The notes under the pieces were generated by a model. The model was not told where the DNA came from. It made no database searches and saw only the letters and a program-made list of their open reading frames with translations. Positions 34,121-42,521 of a stretch of 64,000 nt of DNA are shown in pieces. This DNA comes from Ruminococcaceae bacterium UBA5406. Its GTDB lineage: Bacteria; Bacillota; Clostridia; Oscillospirales; Acutalibacteraceae. The DNA lies in NCBI GenBank assembly GCA_002407675.1, contig DHNW01000024.1, positions 1 through 64,000 of the forward strand, in the 5' to 3' direction. Made by a program: the position numbers and the translations under genes. How positions within the stretch are numbered: position 1 is the stretch's first letter; the number at the start of each line of letters is the position of its first letter.

Positions 34121-34573
34121 CTATATTTTCTGCAGCATCAGAATAGCGACCAGCAAACCATAAATGGCAATGCCTTCGGCCAGTGCCACAAAGATCATCG
34201 CTTTACCGAATACTTTCGGATCTTCTCCCGTAGCGCCGATCGCAGCAGGAGCTGAAGCGGCGACAGCAATGCCGCCGCCGATGCAGGAAATACCGCAGGC
34301 GAGTGCAATGGCAAGCATACCCGTTCCCTTCCAGGAATTATCGGAAGGCGCCGCGGCAGACGTAGTCGTTGTGGTGCTGGGAGCCGCCGGCTGAGTCTCA
34401 GCCGCAGAAACGACTGTTGGGACAGCAATGGAGAGCAGGCAGACCGCAGCAAACGCGACAATCTGCATGACAACTGCCTTCCGACGCTGAGCACCGTGCT
34501 TCACAGCGCGGATCGCAAAGAAAACGGACAAAATCAAAAACACAATCGGAAGGCAAATAAAGAGAGCATTCAT
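34121..34573 (-). CDS. V-type ATP synthase subunit K (rotor ring)
   Basis: Membrane rotor subunit of 150 residues. The C-terminal half is a two-helix hairpin with the ion-binding Glu in FVALAEGIAIYGLLVAI (about residue 137) and the Gly/Ala-rich ACGISCIGGGIAVAASAPAAIGA. The N-terminal half adds two further hydrophobic segments and a Thr/Ala/Pro-rich linker (about 60-80), so only one of the two hairpins carries the ion-binding Glu. Similar long forms occur in Clostridia. ATG 34573 has GGAGG 8 bases ahead; the TTG at 34588 overlaps the ribosome site and is not the start. Confidence 0.93.
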   Translation of the reverse strand: MNALFICLPIVFLILSVFFAIRAVKHGAQRRKAVVMQIVAFAAVCLLSIAVPTVVSAAETQPAAPSTTTTTSAAAPSDNSWKGTGMLAIALACGISCIGGGIAVAASAPAAIGATGEDPKVFGKAMIFVALAEGIAIYGLLVAILMLQKI

Positions 34574-34605
34574 AGTTTTTTCCTCCAAAATAAATTAAAT
34601 GTATT

Positions 34606-36564
34606 TCAGACTTCCTGCCCAACGACAACCGGTGTAAACGGCCGACCGGAACCGTCGTAGAATCTGCTGAACATTTCATAAAATTCCAACCTAAGCGTCT
34701 GGACACCAGACAGCAAGCCTTCCAGTGCAATAACGAACGCATTGCCGCCCAAAACAATCAGAAAATAAGGAATTCCCAGAAGAGCACCGGACGTCATATT
34801 GGCAAGGGTAAAGACAACCAGCATCATGCCCGCATGAACAAGGACAAACGCACCGACACGGATAAAACTGATGGTATTTGTCAGAAAACTGAGGAGAAAT
34901 TCAAATACCTCGAAAAAGTTCTCCATAATATAACCGCCCCAGCTTTCCGGTTTCCAATCGGGGCGCCCTTCCACAAGACCGCCGAGAACCTCACGGAACA
35001 GCATGGAAAGGAGCGGAAGACAGAAAAAGCAGATCACATAAGGTGTGGTGATGACTTTCCGGTCCAGGGCAATTTGGGCGATCAGCCCAAAAACAACCGA
35101 CGTGTAAAACACCAGCCCGGCAATTCCGTTCGGGCCGAAAATCCCGTTTGTATATTGCTTCCGCTTGAGGCATGAGACAATATTGGTCAGGATAGCGGCA
35201 ATAACAAGGAAAACCCCGAGCAGAACCGCAAAATAAACCACCTGCGTTGTAGAATCCATGACGGAAATAGGTTTACGGGGCAAACCGAAAATACCTTTAT
35301 ACATTGGATCCAGCGCATGCTCGAACCCGAATACGGAACCGAAAAGCGTACCGAAAATGGCCGACGAAATTCCGCACGGAACCATAACCCGGCCGAGGGC
35401 GGACTTTTTCTTTTTCCAAAGCAGCCATCCGGTCAGGGCCAGCACAAACCCCTGCCCCAGGTCGGAAAACATAATTCCGAAAATCAGAAAATAGGTAATA
35501 GCGACAAAAACAGTTGGATCCATTTCCGTATAGGATGGAATCCCATAAATATCGACGAAGAATTCAAACGGGCTGAAAATCTGTTTGTTCCGCAGTTTGA
35601 CCGGTGGGGAGTGGGCCAGCACTTCCGGGTCTGCCGCATCGTCAAACGTATACTTTACGGTTTCAAGCCGGTCGAGCCGCTCCTTCAAAAAGTTTTCCCG
35701 GTCGGCTGGAATCCATCCGGTCAGAATGAAATTATCTCCATATCTTGCCGCATGCCGCCGGATACCGAAATAAACGGCTCTCTCAGAAAGATAGGAATAT
35801 ACAGCACAGATACCGGTTTTCTTTTTTTCCCAGTAAGCACTGATCTGCGAGTCGATTTCATCCAGCCGGGACTGCTCCTTCTTTTGAAGTGCGCGCAGAT
35901 TTTCCAGAGTAGATTCAATACTTCCGCTGAAATCGCTCAGCGAAGTCCCTTCAAAGTAGAGGCTCTCAAAAATCCGGTCGACACTGTCGAGCATTTCAAT
36001 GGGAGCGCAGTACATCCCCCAATAGCGGCCGGCTTCCCGGCTGCTTGGGAAAAAAGCTACAAAAGGATTACCGCTGTAATCTGACAGCTTCTCATAGCTG
36101 TCTTCAGGAATACTCCCGAACCGAATCTTGATGAACCGGCATTCACGCAGTTCTGTTAGATCCAGATCCAGCCCGGCAAAGTGGCTGATCCGGCCGATTT
36201 GCATCCCGTATGTTTGAATTTGCTTTTCGGTCTGCTGCCGCTGATCAATAAACCCGGAAACGGAATCAGCAAACTGCTTTACCGCAGATTTCCAATCCTG
36301 AACCGGGCAGTTTTGAACCCTGCGGTGGCGGAGCCTCTCTAATTCCGTTTCCCGATGGATCTGCCGGGCCGATCCTCGTATGGAACCGAGAGCACCGGAA
36401 TATGGACTTGTCTCATTTAATGGAGAAAACCCAGAAGTGTCAGAATAAAACGAGAGCGCATTGTCAGGGTGAAAGACGCCGGATCCTCCCAAAACTTCGG
36501 TCACTGTATCCAGCTCATACATTCTGCCGATCACATTCAGCGCCTTGATTTTAATAACAGCCAG
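34606..36564 (-). CDS. V-type ATP synthase subunit I (stator, a-type)
   Basis: Membrane stator of about 652 residues: a cytoplasmic coiled-coil N-terminal half (to about 350) followed by some eight membrane helices. The family segments YFLIFGIMFSDLGQGFVL, FLTNTISFIRVGAFVLVHAGM and FVIALEGLLSGVQTLRLEFYEMFSRF carry the half-channel residues. The start is odd: AAAGGAG directly touches the GTG at 36573, too close to use it, while a CTG at 36564 is 8 bases from that site and gives MAVIKIKALNVIG, the usual family start. I prefer CTG; GTG is the alternative. The C-terminal GQEV runs to 18 bases before subunit K's ribosome site. Confidence 0.92.
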   Translation of the reverse strand: MAVIKIKALNVIGRMYELDTVTEVLGGSGVFHPDNALSFYSDTSGFSPLNETSPYSGALGSIRGSARQIHRETELERLRHRRVQNCPVQDWKSAVKQFADSVSGFIDQRQQTEKQIQTYGMQIGRISHFAGLDLDLTELRECRFIKIRFGSIPEDSYEKLSDYSGNPFVAFFPSSREAGRYWGMYCAPIEMLDSVDRIFESLYFEGTSLSDFSGSIESTLENLRALQKKEQSRLDEIDSQISAYWEKKKTGICAVYSYLSERAVYFGIRRHAARYGDNFILTGWIPADRENFLKERLDRLETVKYTFDDAADPEVLAHSPPVKLRNKQIFSPFEFFVDIYGIPSYTEMDPTVFVAITYFLIFGIMFSDLGQGFVLALTGWLLWKKKKSALGRVMVPCGISSAIFGTLFGSVFGFEHALDPMYKGIFGLPRKPISVMDSTTQVVYFAVLLGVFLVIAAILTNIVSCLKRKQYTNGIFGPNGIAGLVFYTSVVFGLIAQIALDRKVITTPYVICFFCLPLLSMLFREVLGGLVEGRPDWKPESWGGYIMENFFEVFEFLLSFLTNTISFIRVGAFVLVHAGMMLVVFTLANMTSGALLGIPYFLIVLGGNAFVIALEGLLSGVQTLRLEFYEMFSRFYDGSGRPFTPVVVGQEV

Positions 36565-36595
36565 TGGAATCACTCCTTTCTCCGGTTATCCGGAT

Positions 36596-37654
36596 TTATT
36601 CCTGGATCTGAGCACCTGCAGAAATCAGAAGTTTTCTGATTTCGCCGGGGGAAAGCTGATAGCGGATTCCTTCAACAATTGTGATGATATCTTTCATTTC
36701 CGCCTCGCACAGAAAAATGTAGGAAATCAGGACAACCGTTGGATGCGTGGAAAAATCAATGTAGTGGCAACAGATTTCGTAGTTCATCCTCATGGGGATC
36801 TCGCTCAAATAGGACCCTTCCAGCTTGAAAGCCTTTCTGCCGATATCTGTGCGCTCCAGCGCCGCCTGCACCCCTTGCTCGGAATCCGCACTTACCATTT
36901 CTTCCATGGTTTTTCTGCTGAGGGCACCGGAAGGCAGCAGCAGCTTCCGGATCGTCTGCGGGCCGCAGCCGTAGTTGGTTTTCAGACGTATAATCCGGAC
37001 ATAGTTATGCAGATCCATATAAGCGTTGAAAATGGTGAAAAGCTGTTTGCGGGTACCGCCGAAGAAATGGCTGCGGATAATGTCCAGAATACCGGAATAA
37101 AGGTTAAAATAAAGGGCATGTTCCGCCCCCGCATAGTCAACCAGTTTTCCATCTTTCGGTGAAAAAGGCTCCAGTAATTTTCGATAGGGCGTACCCTCCA
37201 GGGCACGCAGCAGCTCGGCGTATGTCCGGACCCGCGAGAGGACTTTAAAATCGAGCCGGGACTCATGAGAAAGATAAGAAAACTGAGGATAAGAGCGTTC
37301 TTTGCGGACCCCCGCATTGACCGACAGGATCGTATGAAGAACAAACTCGATCTCCTCGTGCTGGATAAAAAAGCGGGAAAAATGCCGGTCCACCTCTACT
37401 TCATACTTGCAGAGGGAAGCATAGTCGCCGACCAGCTTCTGTTTCAGCCTGGCTTCCAGCTCCCCGCGGTGGATCTGGTTTTCCATAACGCCCGCCAGTG
37501 CCTGGCTGTACGCGGTATGGCTCTTTAAATATCCGGCGACTTCTCCAACCGTGCGGCATTTCAGCAAATCGTTGTAATCCGCCTGCTTCAAACGCCTGCC
37601 GTACATCGTGCGCGCTTTTGCCAGCACTACATTGGAAGAAAGGGAATTCAGCAT
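36596..37654 (-). CDS. V-type ATP synthase subunit C
   Basis: Helical socket that links the rotor stalk to the c-ring, 352 residues, vATP-synt_AC39 family. The three similar helical repeats can be followed (for example ARTMYGRRLKQADYNDLL at the start and YMDLHNYVRIIRLK at about 220). Starts 4 bases after the G-type subunit, so translation is probably coupled. Confidence 0.93.
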   Translation of the reverse strand: MLNSLSSNVVLAKARTMYGRRLKQADYNDLLKCRTVGEVAGYLKSHTAYSQALAGVMENQIHRGELEARLKQKLVGDYASLCKYEVEVDRHFSRFFIQHEEIEFVLHTILSVNAGVRKERSYPQFSYLSHESRLDFKVLSRVRTYAELLRALEGTPYRKLLEPFSPKDGKLVDYAGAEHALYFNLYSGILDIIRSHFFGGTRKQLFTIFNAYMDLHNYVRIIRLKTNYGCGPQTIRKLLLPSGALSRKTMEEMVSADSEQGVQAALERTDIGRKAFKLEGSYLSEIPMRMNYEICCHYIDFSTHPTVVLISYIFLCEAEMKDIITIVEGIRYQLSPGEIRKLLISAGAQIQE

Positions 37655-37658
37655 TGCC

Positions 37659-37970
37659 TCAGGCCCCCAAAACGCGGTTTACGATCTCCGCAACCCATTT
37701 GTCGCCGTTTTTTTGATAAAGGCCGTCCAGATTTTTTGACAGCCCGGAGAACTTCTCTTTTTTCTTTTCCCACTGGGCCTCAGCCACGGCGCGTTCCTGC
37801 GGTTCAGCCTTTTCAATATGCTTACGAACCCGCTCCAGATAATTGGCGTGTATCTGTTCGCGTTTCTGAGCAATTTCCTTCTGTGAATCCACTTTTTCCT
37901 TCTGCGCAGAATCGGTGATCCGGCGGGCCTTTTTATCCATTTCAACAATCTGCTTCATAAGATCCTGCAT
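37659..37970 (-). CDS. V-type ATP synthase subunit G/H-like (peripheral stalk)
   Basis: 103-residue charged coiled-coil protein rich in Lys, Glu and Gln, the right size and position for the G (AhaH/NtpF) partner of subunit E. Sequence identity in this family is low, so the call rests on coiled-coil character and being the first gene of a canonical V-ATPase operon. GAGGTG lies ahead of the ATG. Confidence 0.75.
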   Translation of the reverse strand: MQDLMKQIVEMDKKARRITDSAQKEKVDSQKEIAQKREQIHANYLERVRKHIEKAEPQERAVAEAQWEKKKEKFSGLSKNLDGLYQKNGDKWVAEIVNRVLGA

Positions 37971-38009
37971 GACAACACACCTCTATGTTGATAAAAATAC
38001 CGGCGCAAT

Positions 38010-38037
38010 ATTCTAGTTTTCCCACTGGGGAGAACAA
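38010..38037 (-). promoter_or_regulatory. Promoter candidate of the V-ATPase operon
   Basis: Minus-strand TTGTTC (38032-38037), 16-base spacer, TAGAAT (38010-38015), in the 99-base gap after the UPF0210 gene and 40 bases ahead of the first ATPase gene. Match to consensus is moderate; readthrough from the upstream gene is also possible, since I see no clear terminator in the gap. Confidence 0.4.
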
Positions 38038-38069
38038 ATATGACCTGCACTTGCAAAAAAGCGCGGTCT

Positions 38070-39428
38070 TCAGTTTCTCAGGCTTTGAATGGGGGCAGGG
38101 AACCTGCCGCCGCGCCGAATAAATTTCGAAGGCGAAAAACGGTTGACCTCCATGACGGGGCCCCCGCCCAGAAGCCCGCCGAAATTCAGCTCGTCACCCG
38201 CCTTTTTCCCTATTGCCGGAATCAGGCGGACAGCCGTCGTTTTGGAATTGACCAGCCCAATGGCCGCTTCGTCGGCAATGATGGCTGAAATGATTTCGGG
38301 GGAAATGTCGCCGGGCACAATAATCATATCCAGCCCTACCGAACAAACCGAAGTCATCGCTTCCAGCTTTGTGATTGAAAGCGAGCCTCGGCGGGCGGCG
38401 GCAATCATGCCTTCGTCTTCCGTGACGGGGATAAAGGCGCCCGAAAGGCCGCCGACGTGGGAGGAAGCCATGACGCCGCCCTTTTTGACGGCGTCATTCA
38501 GAAGCGCAAGTGCCGCCGTTGTTCCATGGGCACCGCAGCTTTCAAGTCCCATTTCCTCCAGAATGCGGGCGACCGAATCGCCGACCGCCGGGGTGGGCGC
38601 CAGCGAAAGATCCACAATCCCAAACGGCACGCCCAGGCGGCGCGAAGCCTCCTGCGCGACAAGCTGGCCCATGCGCGTCACTTTAAACGCCGTTTTTTTA
38701 ATCACGTTGGCCACCTCGGCCATATCGCAGTCACCTGCTTTGGCAAGGGCAGCCCGCACAACTCCCGGCCCGGAGACACCGACGTTGATTTCACAGTCCG
38801 GCTCGCCCGTGCCGTGAAACGCACCAGCCATAAACGGGTTGTCCTCCGGCGCATTGCAGAAGACCACCAGTTTTGCCGCTCCGACACAGTTGTTATCGGC
38901 CGTTGCCTGAGCCGTCTCCAGAACAATTTGGCCCATCTTTTCGACGGCATCCATGTTGATGCCGGCTTTGGTTGTGCCGACATTGACGGAGGAGCAGACA
39001 TATTCCGTCTGGCTCAGGGCCCGGGGAATACTGTCGATCACCGCACGGTCGCCCGGGGAAAAGCCTTTGTGCACCAGGGCGGAATAGCCGCCGACAAAAT
39101 TAACGCCGATCGTTTTTGCCGCACGGTCCAGCGTAAGGGCAAAACGGACGGGATCCCCTTTGGGGCACGCAGCGGCCACCATGGATATCGGCGTAACGGA
39201 AACGCGCTTATGAATAATGGGAATCCCGTATTCCTTGCTGATATCTTCCCCCGTTTTAACCAGATTCCCGGCGCAGCGGCAGATTTTGTCGTATATTTTA
39301 TCGCAAGCCCTGCCGATATCTGAATCAATGCAGTCCAGAAGGGAAATTCCCATCGTGATAGTCCGCACATCGAGGTTTTCATTATCGATCATATTTATTG
39401 TTTCCAGAATATCATGAGTATCGATCAT
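38070..39428 (-). CDS. UPF0210 (DUF711) family protein
   Basis: 452-residue soluble protein of the UPF0210 family, conserved in many Firmicutes and archaea and of unknown function. The start DTHDILETINMIDNENLDVRTITMGISLLDC and the internal GGYSALVHKGFSPGD and SHVGGLSGAFIPVTEDEGM segments are strongly conserved family blocks. The fold is related to glycyl-radical enzymes such as pyruvate formate-lyase, but no glycyl-radical motif is visible. It is paired with the ACT-domain gene just upstream (24-base gap), an association repeated across genomes that suggests ligand-controlled activity. Confidence 0.9.
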   Translation of the reverse strand: MIDTHDILETINMIDNENLDVRTITMGISLLDCIDSDIGRACDKIYDKICRCAGNLVKTGEDISKEYGIPIIHKRVSVTPISMVAAACPKGDPVRFALTLDRAAKTIGVNFVGGYSALVHKGFSPGDRAVIDSIPRALSQTEYVCSSVNVGTTKAGINMDAVEKMGQIVLETAQATADNNCVGAAKLVVFCNAPEDNPFMAGAFHGTGEPDCEINVGVSGPGVVRAALAKAGDCDMAEVANVIKKTAFKVTRMGQLVAQEASRRLGVPFGIVDLSLAPTPAVGDSVARILEEMGLESCGAHGTTAALALLNDAVKKGGVMASSHVGGLSGAFIPVTEDEGMIAAARRGSLSITKLEAMTSVCSVGLDMIIVPGDISPEIISAIIADEAAIGLVNSKTTAVRLIPAIGKKAGDELNFGGLLGGGPVMEVNRFSPSKFIRRGGRFPAPIQSLRN

Positions 39429-39452
39429 ATTCCGCGGAACCTCCCCATCCAG

Positions 39453-39722
39453 TTATATCCGGTGCATGGAGTTGAAGATATCTTCATGCATGACATGAAC
39501 GGTCAGATTCATTTTGGAGCCGGCGTCGGTCAGTTCATCGGCAAGCTGGCTGAAAGGAACCGTGCATTTTGTGATATCAACCAGCATAATCATAGCGAAA
39601 AGATCCTGCATGACAGACTGGGTTACTTCCATAACATTCACATGGTTTTCCGCACAGATAGCCGACATCCGCGCAAGAATACCAACCATGTCTTTCCCGA
39701 TTACGGTGATTACGGCTCGCAT
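39453..39722 (-). CDS. ACT-domain protein (UPF0237 family)
   Basis: Stand-alone ACT domain of 89 residues, beginning RAVITVIGKDMVGILARMSAICAE, the amino-acid-sensing beta-alpha-beta pattern. UPF0237 proteins are probably small regulatory ligand binders; the partner here is almost certainly the UPF0210 protein encoded next. The ATG has GGAGGAAG ahead. Transcribed from a promoter whose -10 box lies in a palindrome. Confidence 0.92.
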   Translation of the reverse strand: MRAVITVIGKDMVGILARMSAICAENHVNVMEVTQSVMQDLFAMIMLVDITKCTVPFSQLADELTDAGSKMNLTVHVMHEDIFNSMHRI

Positions 39723-39760
39723 AAATCATTCTTCCTCCCCGGCTGATTCGGTCGCCGTGT

Positions 39761-39798
39761 TATAGTTTTACTATAGGAGCTTATTTCCGTTTTGTCAA
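39761..39798 (-). promoter_or_regulatory. Promoter with palindromic -10 region, ACT/UPF0210 operon
   Basis: Minus-strand TTGACA (39793-39798), 17-base spacer, TATAGT (39770-39775). The -10 box is one arm of a perfect palindrome TATAGT-TTT-ACTATA (39761-39775). A protein bound there would block the promoter; chance is also possible in AT-rich DNA. On the plus strand the rest of the divergent gap (39799-40030) holds only a moderate candidate, TGTATT-N17-TACACT, for the next operon. Confidence 0.65.
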
Positions 39799-40030
39799 GA
39801 GAATCGGGGCCTGAAAACGGGGGTAAAACGGGGACTTACAGAGGAAATGTCAAACTGTTGAAAAAAATGGCAAATGGGTAAAATGAACTATTTATGATGT
39901 ATCTGTATTTCTCCGCGGTTTTATGGTACACTAGGGTATCATTCTTTGGAGAAATACCAACTAACGAAAAAGGGGCGAAGCCGGCGGAACCACACGCCCG
40001 GTTCCTCCCGAAGGTGCCAGGAGGCAGATC

Positions 40031-40843
40031 ATGAAATACCGATATCTTTCCGACAGCCATGTGCATACCGACTGCTCGCGGGACGCGGCAGACTCCGCCA
40101 TGATGATGGGCGAAAGAGCCGCGCGGCTGGGCTTGTATTCCCTGACCATTACGGATCACTGCGAATGCAATGTCTACCGCTCGCAGGGATACGACAAATC
40201 CATCCGCCAGTCAAATTTTGAAGCCCGCAAAGCTGCGGCATCGTTTGCCGGGCGGCTGCATATTTATTCGGGGGTGGAACTTGGGCAGCCCCGGCAGGAT
40301 ATTTCCGCCGCCGGCGACGCTTTGGACGGATGCCGGTTCGATTTTGTTCTGGCTTCCGTTCACAGCATCCGGGGCAAAGAGGATTTCTACAGTCTGGACT
40401 ATGCTTCCGAAAATATTGACAGTCTGCTGGAAAACTATTTCGACGAAATTCTGGAAACAATCGAATGGGGGCAGTTTGATTCACTGGCCCATCTGACCTA
40501 CCCGTGGCGGTACATTGTGGGGGAGCACCGCATTCCCATCCGGAAAAAACGCTGGGCGGGCCGGATTGATGAAGTGCTGACGCGTCTGATTGAAAAGCAG
40601 AAAGCACTGGAAGTCAACACATCCGGCTTTCGGCAGAAACTGGGGGAACCGATGCCGGGTCTGGACGTCCTGCAGAGGTACCGCGAACTGGGCGGAGAAC
40701 TGGTTACGCTGGGTTCCGACGCCCACCGCTGGGCGGACGTGGGGGCCGGAATCGAAAGGGGCATGGAGCTTCTGAAAAAAGCTGGGTTCCGGCGTTTTAT
40801 GATTTACGTTGACCGGCAGCCCCACGCGCTGCCGATTGACTGA
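40031..40843 (+). CDS. PHP-domain histidinol-phosphatase-like protein
   Basis: 270-residue PHP-fold phosphoesterase. The metal-binding motifs are DSHVHTDCS (start), ITDHCE (about residue 40), GVELGQ (about 82), ASVHS (about 112) and GSDAHRWADVGAG (about 230). They match HisK/HisJ-type histidinol-phosphatases, which remove phosphate from L-histidinol phosphate. No other histidine gene is nearby, so another phosphoester substrate cannot be excluded. AGGAGG lies 6 bases before the ATG. Ends 18 bases before the Lrp-type regulator and is probably in the same transcript. Confidence 0.82.
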   Translation: MKYRYLSDSHVHTDCSRDAADSAMMMGERAARLGLYSLTITDHCECNVYRSQGYDKSIRQSNFEARKAAASFAGRLHIYSGVELGQPRQDISAAGDALDGCRFDFVLASVHSIRGKEDFYSLDYASENIDSLLENYFDEILETIEWGQFDSLAHLTYPWRYIVGEHRIPIRKKRWAGRIDEVLTRLIEKQKALEVNTSGFRQKLGEPMPGLDVLQRYRELGGELVTLGSDAHRWADVGAGIERGMELLKKAGFRRFMIYVDRQPHALPID

Positions 40844-40861
40844 AAAGGAGAGTGTTGAAAA

Positions 40862-41347
40862 ATGGATCAACTGCTTTCGCTGCTGAGCGAAAACGCAAGG
40901 CTTTCGACCGCGCAGCTGGCGGCCATGCTGAACAAAACGGAGAATGAAGTCTCTGACCAGATTGCGGAATACGAAAAAGCCGGCGTCATACGGGGATACA
41001 AAGCCCTTGTAAACTGGGAAAAGGTGGACAAAAACAAAGCAAGCGCTTTGATTGAACTGAGGGTCTCGCCCAAACGCGACCGCGGCTTTGACGAAATTGC
41101 AGGGCGAATCATGCAGTTTGAAGAAGTGGAAAGCGTCTACCTGATGTCCGGCGGATATGACTTGGCGGTGAAAGTCCACGGCAAGAGCATGCAGGATATT
41201 GCCATGTTTGTCATGCGCAGACTCTCGACGCTGGATTCTGTCCTTTCCACTACAACACATTTTATCCTGACTCGTTACAAGGACGGAGGGATCATCCTGA
41301 ACCCTGACGAGGAAAAGGATGAGCGAAGGAGTGTCTTCAGTGATTGA
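40862..41347 (+). CDS. Lrp/AsnC-family transcriptional regulator
   Basis: 161-residue amino-acid-responsive regulator: N-terminal helix-turn-helix (residues 10-50; RLSTAQLAAMLNKTENEVSDQIAEYEKAGVIRGYKALVNW) and a C-terminal RAM/ACT-like domain (about 60-150; VESVYLMSGGYDLAVKV) that binds an amino acid and oligomerises. Its reading frame overlaps the aminotransferase start, so it most likely controls that gene in response to the transaminated amino acid. AAAGGAG ahead of the ATG. Confidence 0.92.
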   Translation: MDQLLSLLSENARLSTAQLAAMLNKTENEVSDQIAEYEKAGVIRGYKALVNWEKVDKNKASALIELRVSPKRDRGFDEIAGRIMQFEEVESVYLMSGGYDLAVKVHGKSMQDIAMFVMRRLSTLDSVLSTTTHFILTRYKDGGIILNPDEEKDERRSVFSD

Positions 41348-42521
41348 TTACCGCGCCGTTTTGAACCGGCAGGTGCAGGAACTGAAGCCCTCCGGCATCC
41401 GGCGGTTTTTCGATATTGCCAATGAAATGGACAATGTGATCTCCCTCTCCATCGGCGAACCGGATTTTCCGACGCCGTGGCACGTGCGGCAGGAGGGTAT
41501 CCGCACACTGGAAGACGGAAAGACCTGGTACTCGCCCAACCGCGGTTTTCTGGAACTACGTGAGCAGATCAGCCGCTTTATGGAGCGGCACTACCAGCTG
41601 GCATACGATCCCAAAACTCAGGTGGCCGTCACCGTGGGGGGCAGCGAAGCGATTGACCTTGCCGTCCGGTGCCTAATCAACCCGGGAGACGAAGTTCTGA
41701 TCCCGCAGCCGAGTTTCGTCTGCTACGAACCGCTGACCCGGATGGCACACGGCGTGCCCGTTATTGTGGAAACCCGGCAGGAAGACCGTTTCCGGCTGAC
41801 CGCGCAGGAACTGCGCGGGAAAATTACCCCGCAGACAAAAGTGCTGATCCTTCCCTACCCCAACAACCCGACCGGAGCGGTGATGCACCGCGCGGATCTG
41901 GAGGCAGTGGCGCAGATTGTGCGGGAAAACAGCCTGATGGTGATTTCAGACGAAATTTACAGCGAACTTACATACGGCGACGCGCGTCACGTTTCGATTG
42001 CCTCACTGGATGGAATGAAAGAACGCACCGTGGTCATCAACGGTTTTTCCAAAACGTTCGCCATGACGGGGTGGCGTCTCGGCTATGCGGCAGGACCGGA
42101 AGAAATCATCGCCCAGATGGTCAAGCTGCACCAGTACGGCATTATGTGTGCGCCGACAACGTCCCAGTACGCGGCGGTTGAAGCCCTGAAAAACGGGGAA
42201 AAAGATATTGCGGAAATGCGCCGGCAGTACGATATGCGCCGCCGCCTGATTGTGGACAGCTTTAACTCCATGGGTCTGCCCTGCTTTGAACCGGAAGGAG
42301 CCTTTTATGTTTTTCCCTGCATTAAGAGCACAGGGCTGTCTTCCGAAGAATTTTGCAGGCAGCTGCTGTACGCCGAGCGGGTCGCGGTGATTCCCGGCAA
42401 CGCTTTCGGCGACTGCGGCGAGGGATACGTCCGCGTTTCCTATTCCTATTCCCTGAACCATATTACGGAAGCCCTTTCCCGCATTGGGCATTTTCTGAAG
42501 ACGAGACAGGCGGCGCCATGA
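41340..42521 (+). CDS. Class I/II pyridoxal-phosphate aminotransferase
   Basis: Fold-type I aminotransferase of 393 residues. SIGEPDFPTP near the N-terminus, PYPNNPTGAV (about 180), SDEIYSEL (cofactor contact) and the PLP lysine in NGFSKTFAMTGWRLGY (about residue 235) are all present. It resembles PatA/AraT-type enzymes that act on aromatic or branched amino acids; the substrate is not fixed. GTG 41340 is preferred because AAGGAG stands 8 bases ahead and the protein then starts at the usual family position; ATG 41319 is the alternative. Overlaps the Lrp gene, and its stop overlaps ispE by ATGA. Confidence 0.92.
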   Translation: MIDYRAVLNRQVQELKPSGIRRFFDIANEMDNVISLSIGEPDFPTPWHVRQEGIRTLEDGKTWYSPNRGFLELREQISRFMERHYQLAYDPKTQVAVTVGGSEAIDLAVRCLINPGDEVLIPQPSFVCYEPLTRMAHGVPVIVETRQEDRFRLTAQELRGKITPQTKVLILPYPNNPTGAVMHRADLEAVAQIVRENSLMVISDEIYSELTYGDARHVSIASLDGMKERTVVINGFSKTFAMTGWRLGYAAGPEEIIAQMVKLHQYGIMCAPTTSQYAAVEALKNGEKDIAEMRRQYDMRRRLIVDSFNSMGLPCFEPEGAFYVFPCIKSTGLSSEEFCRQLLYAERVAVIPGNAFGDCGEGYVRVSYSYSLNHITEALSRIGHFLKTRQAAP

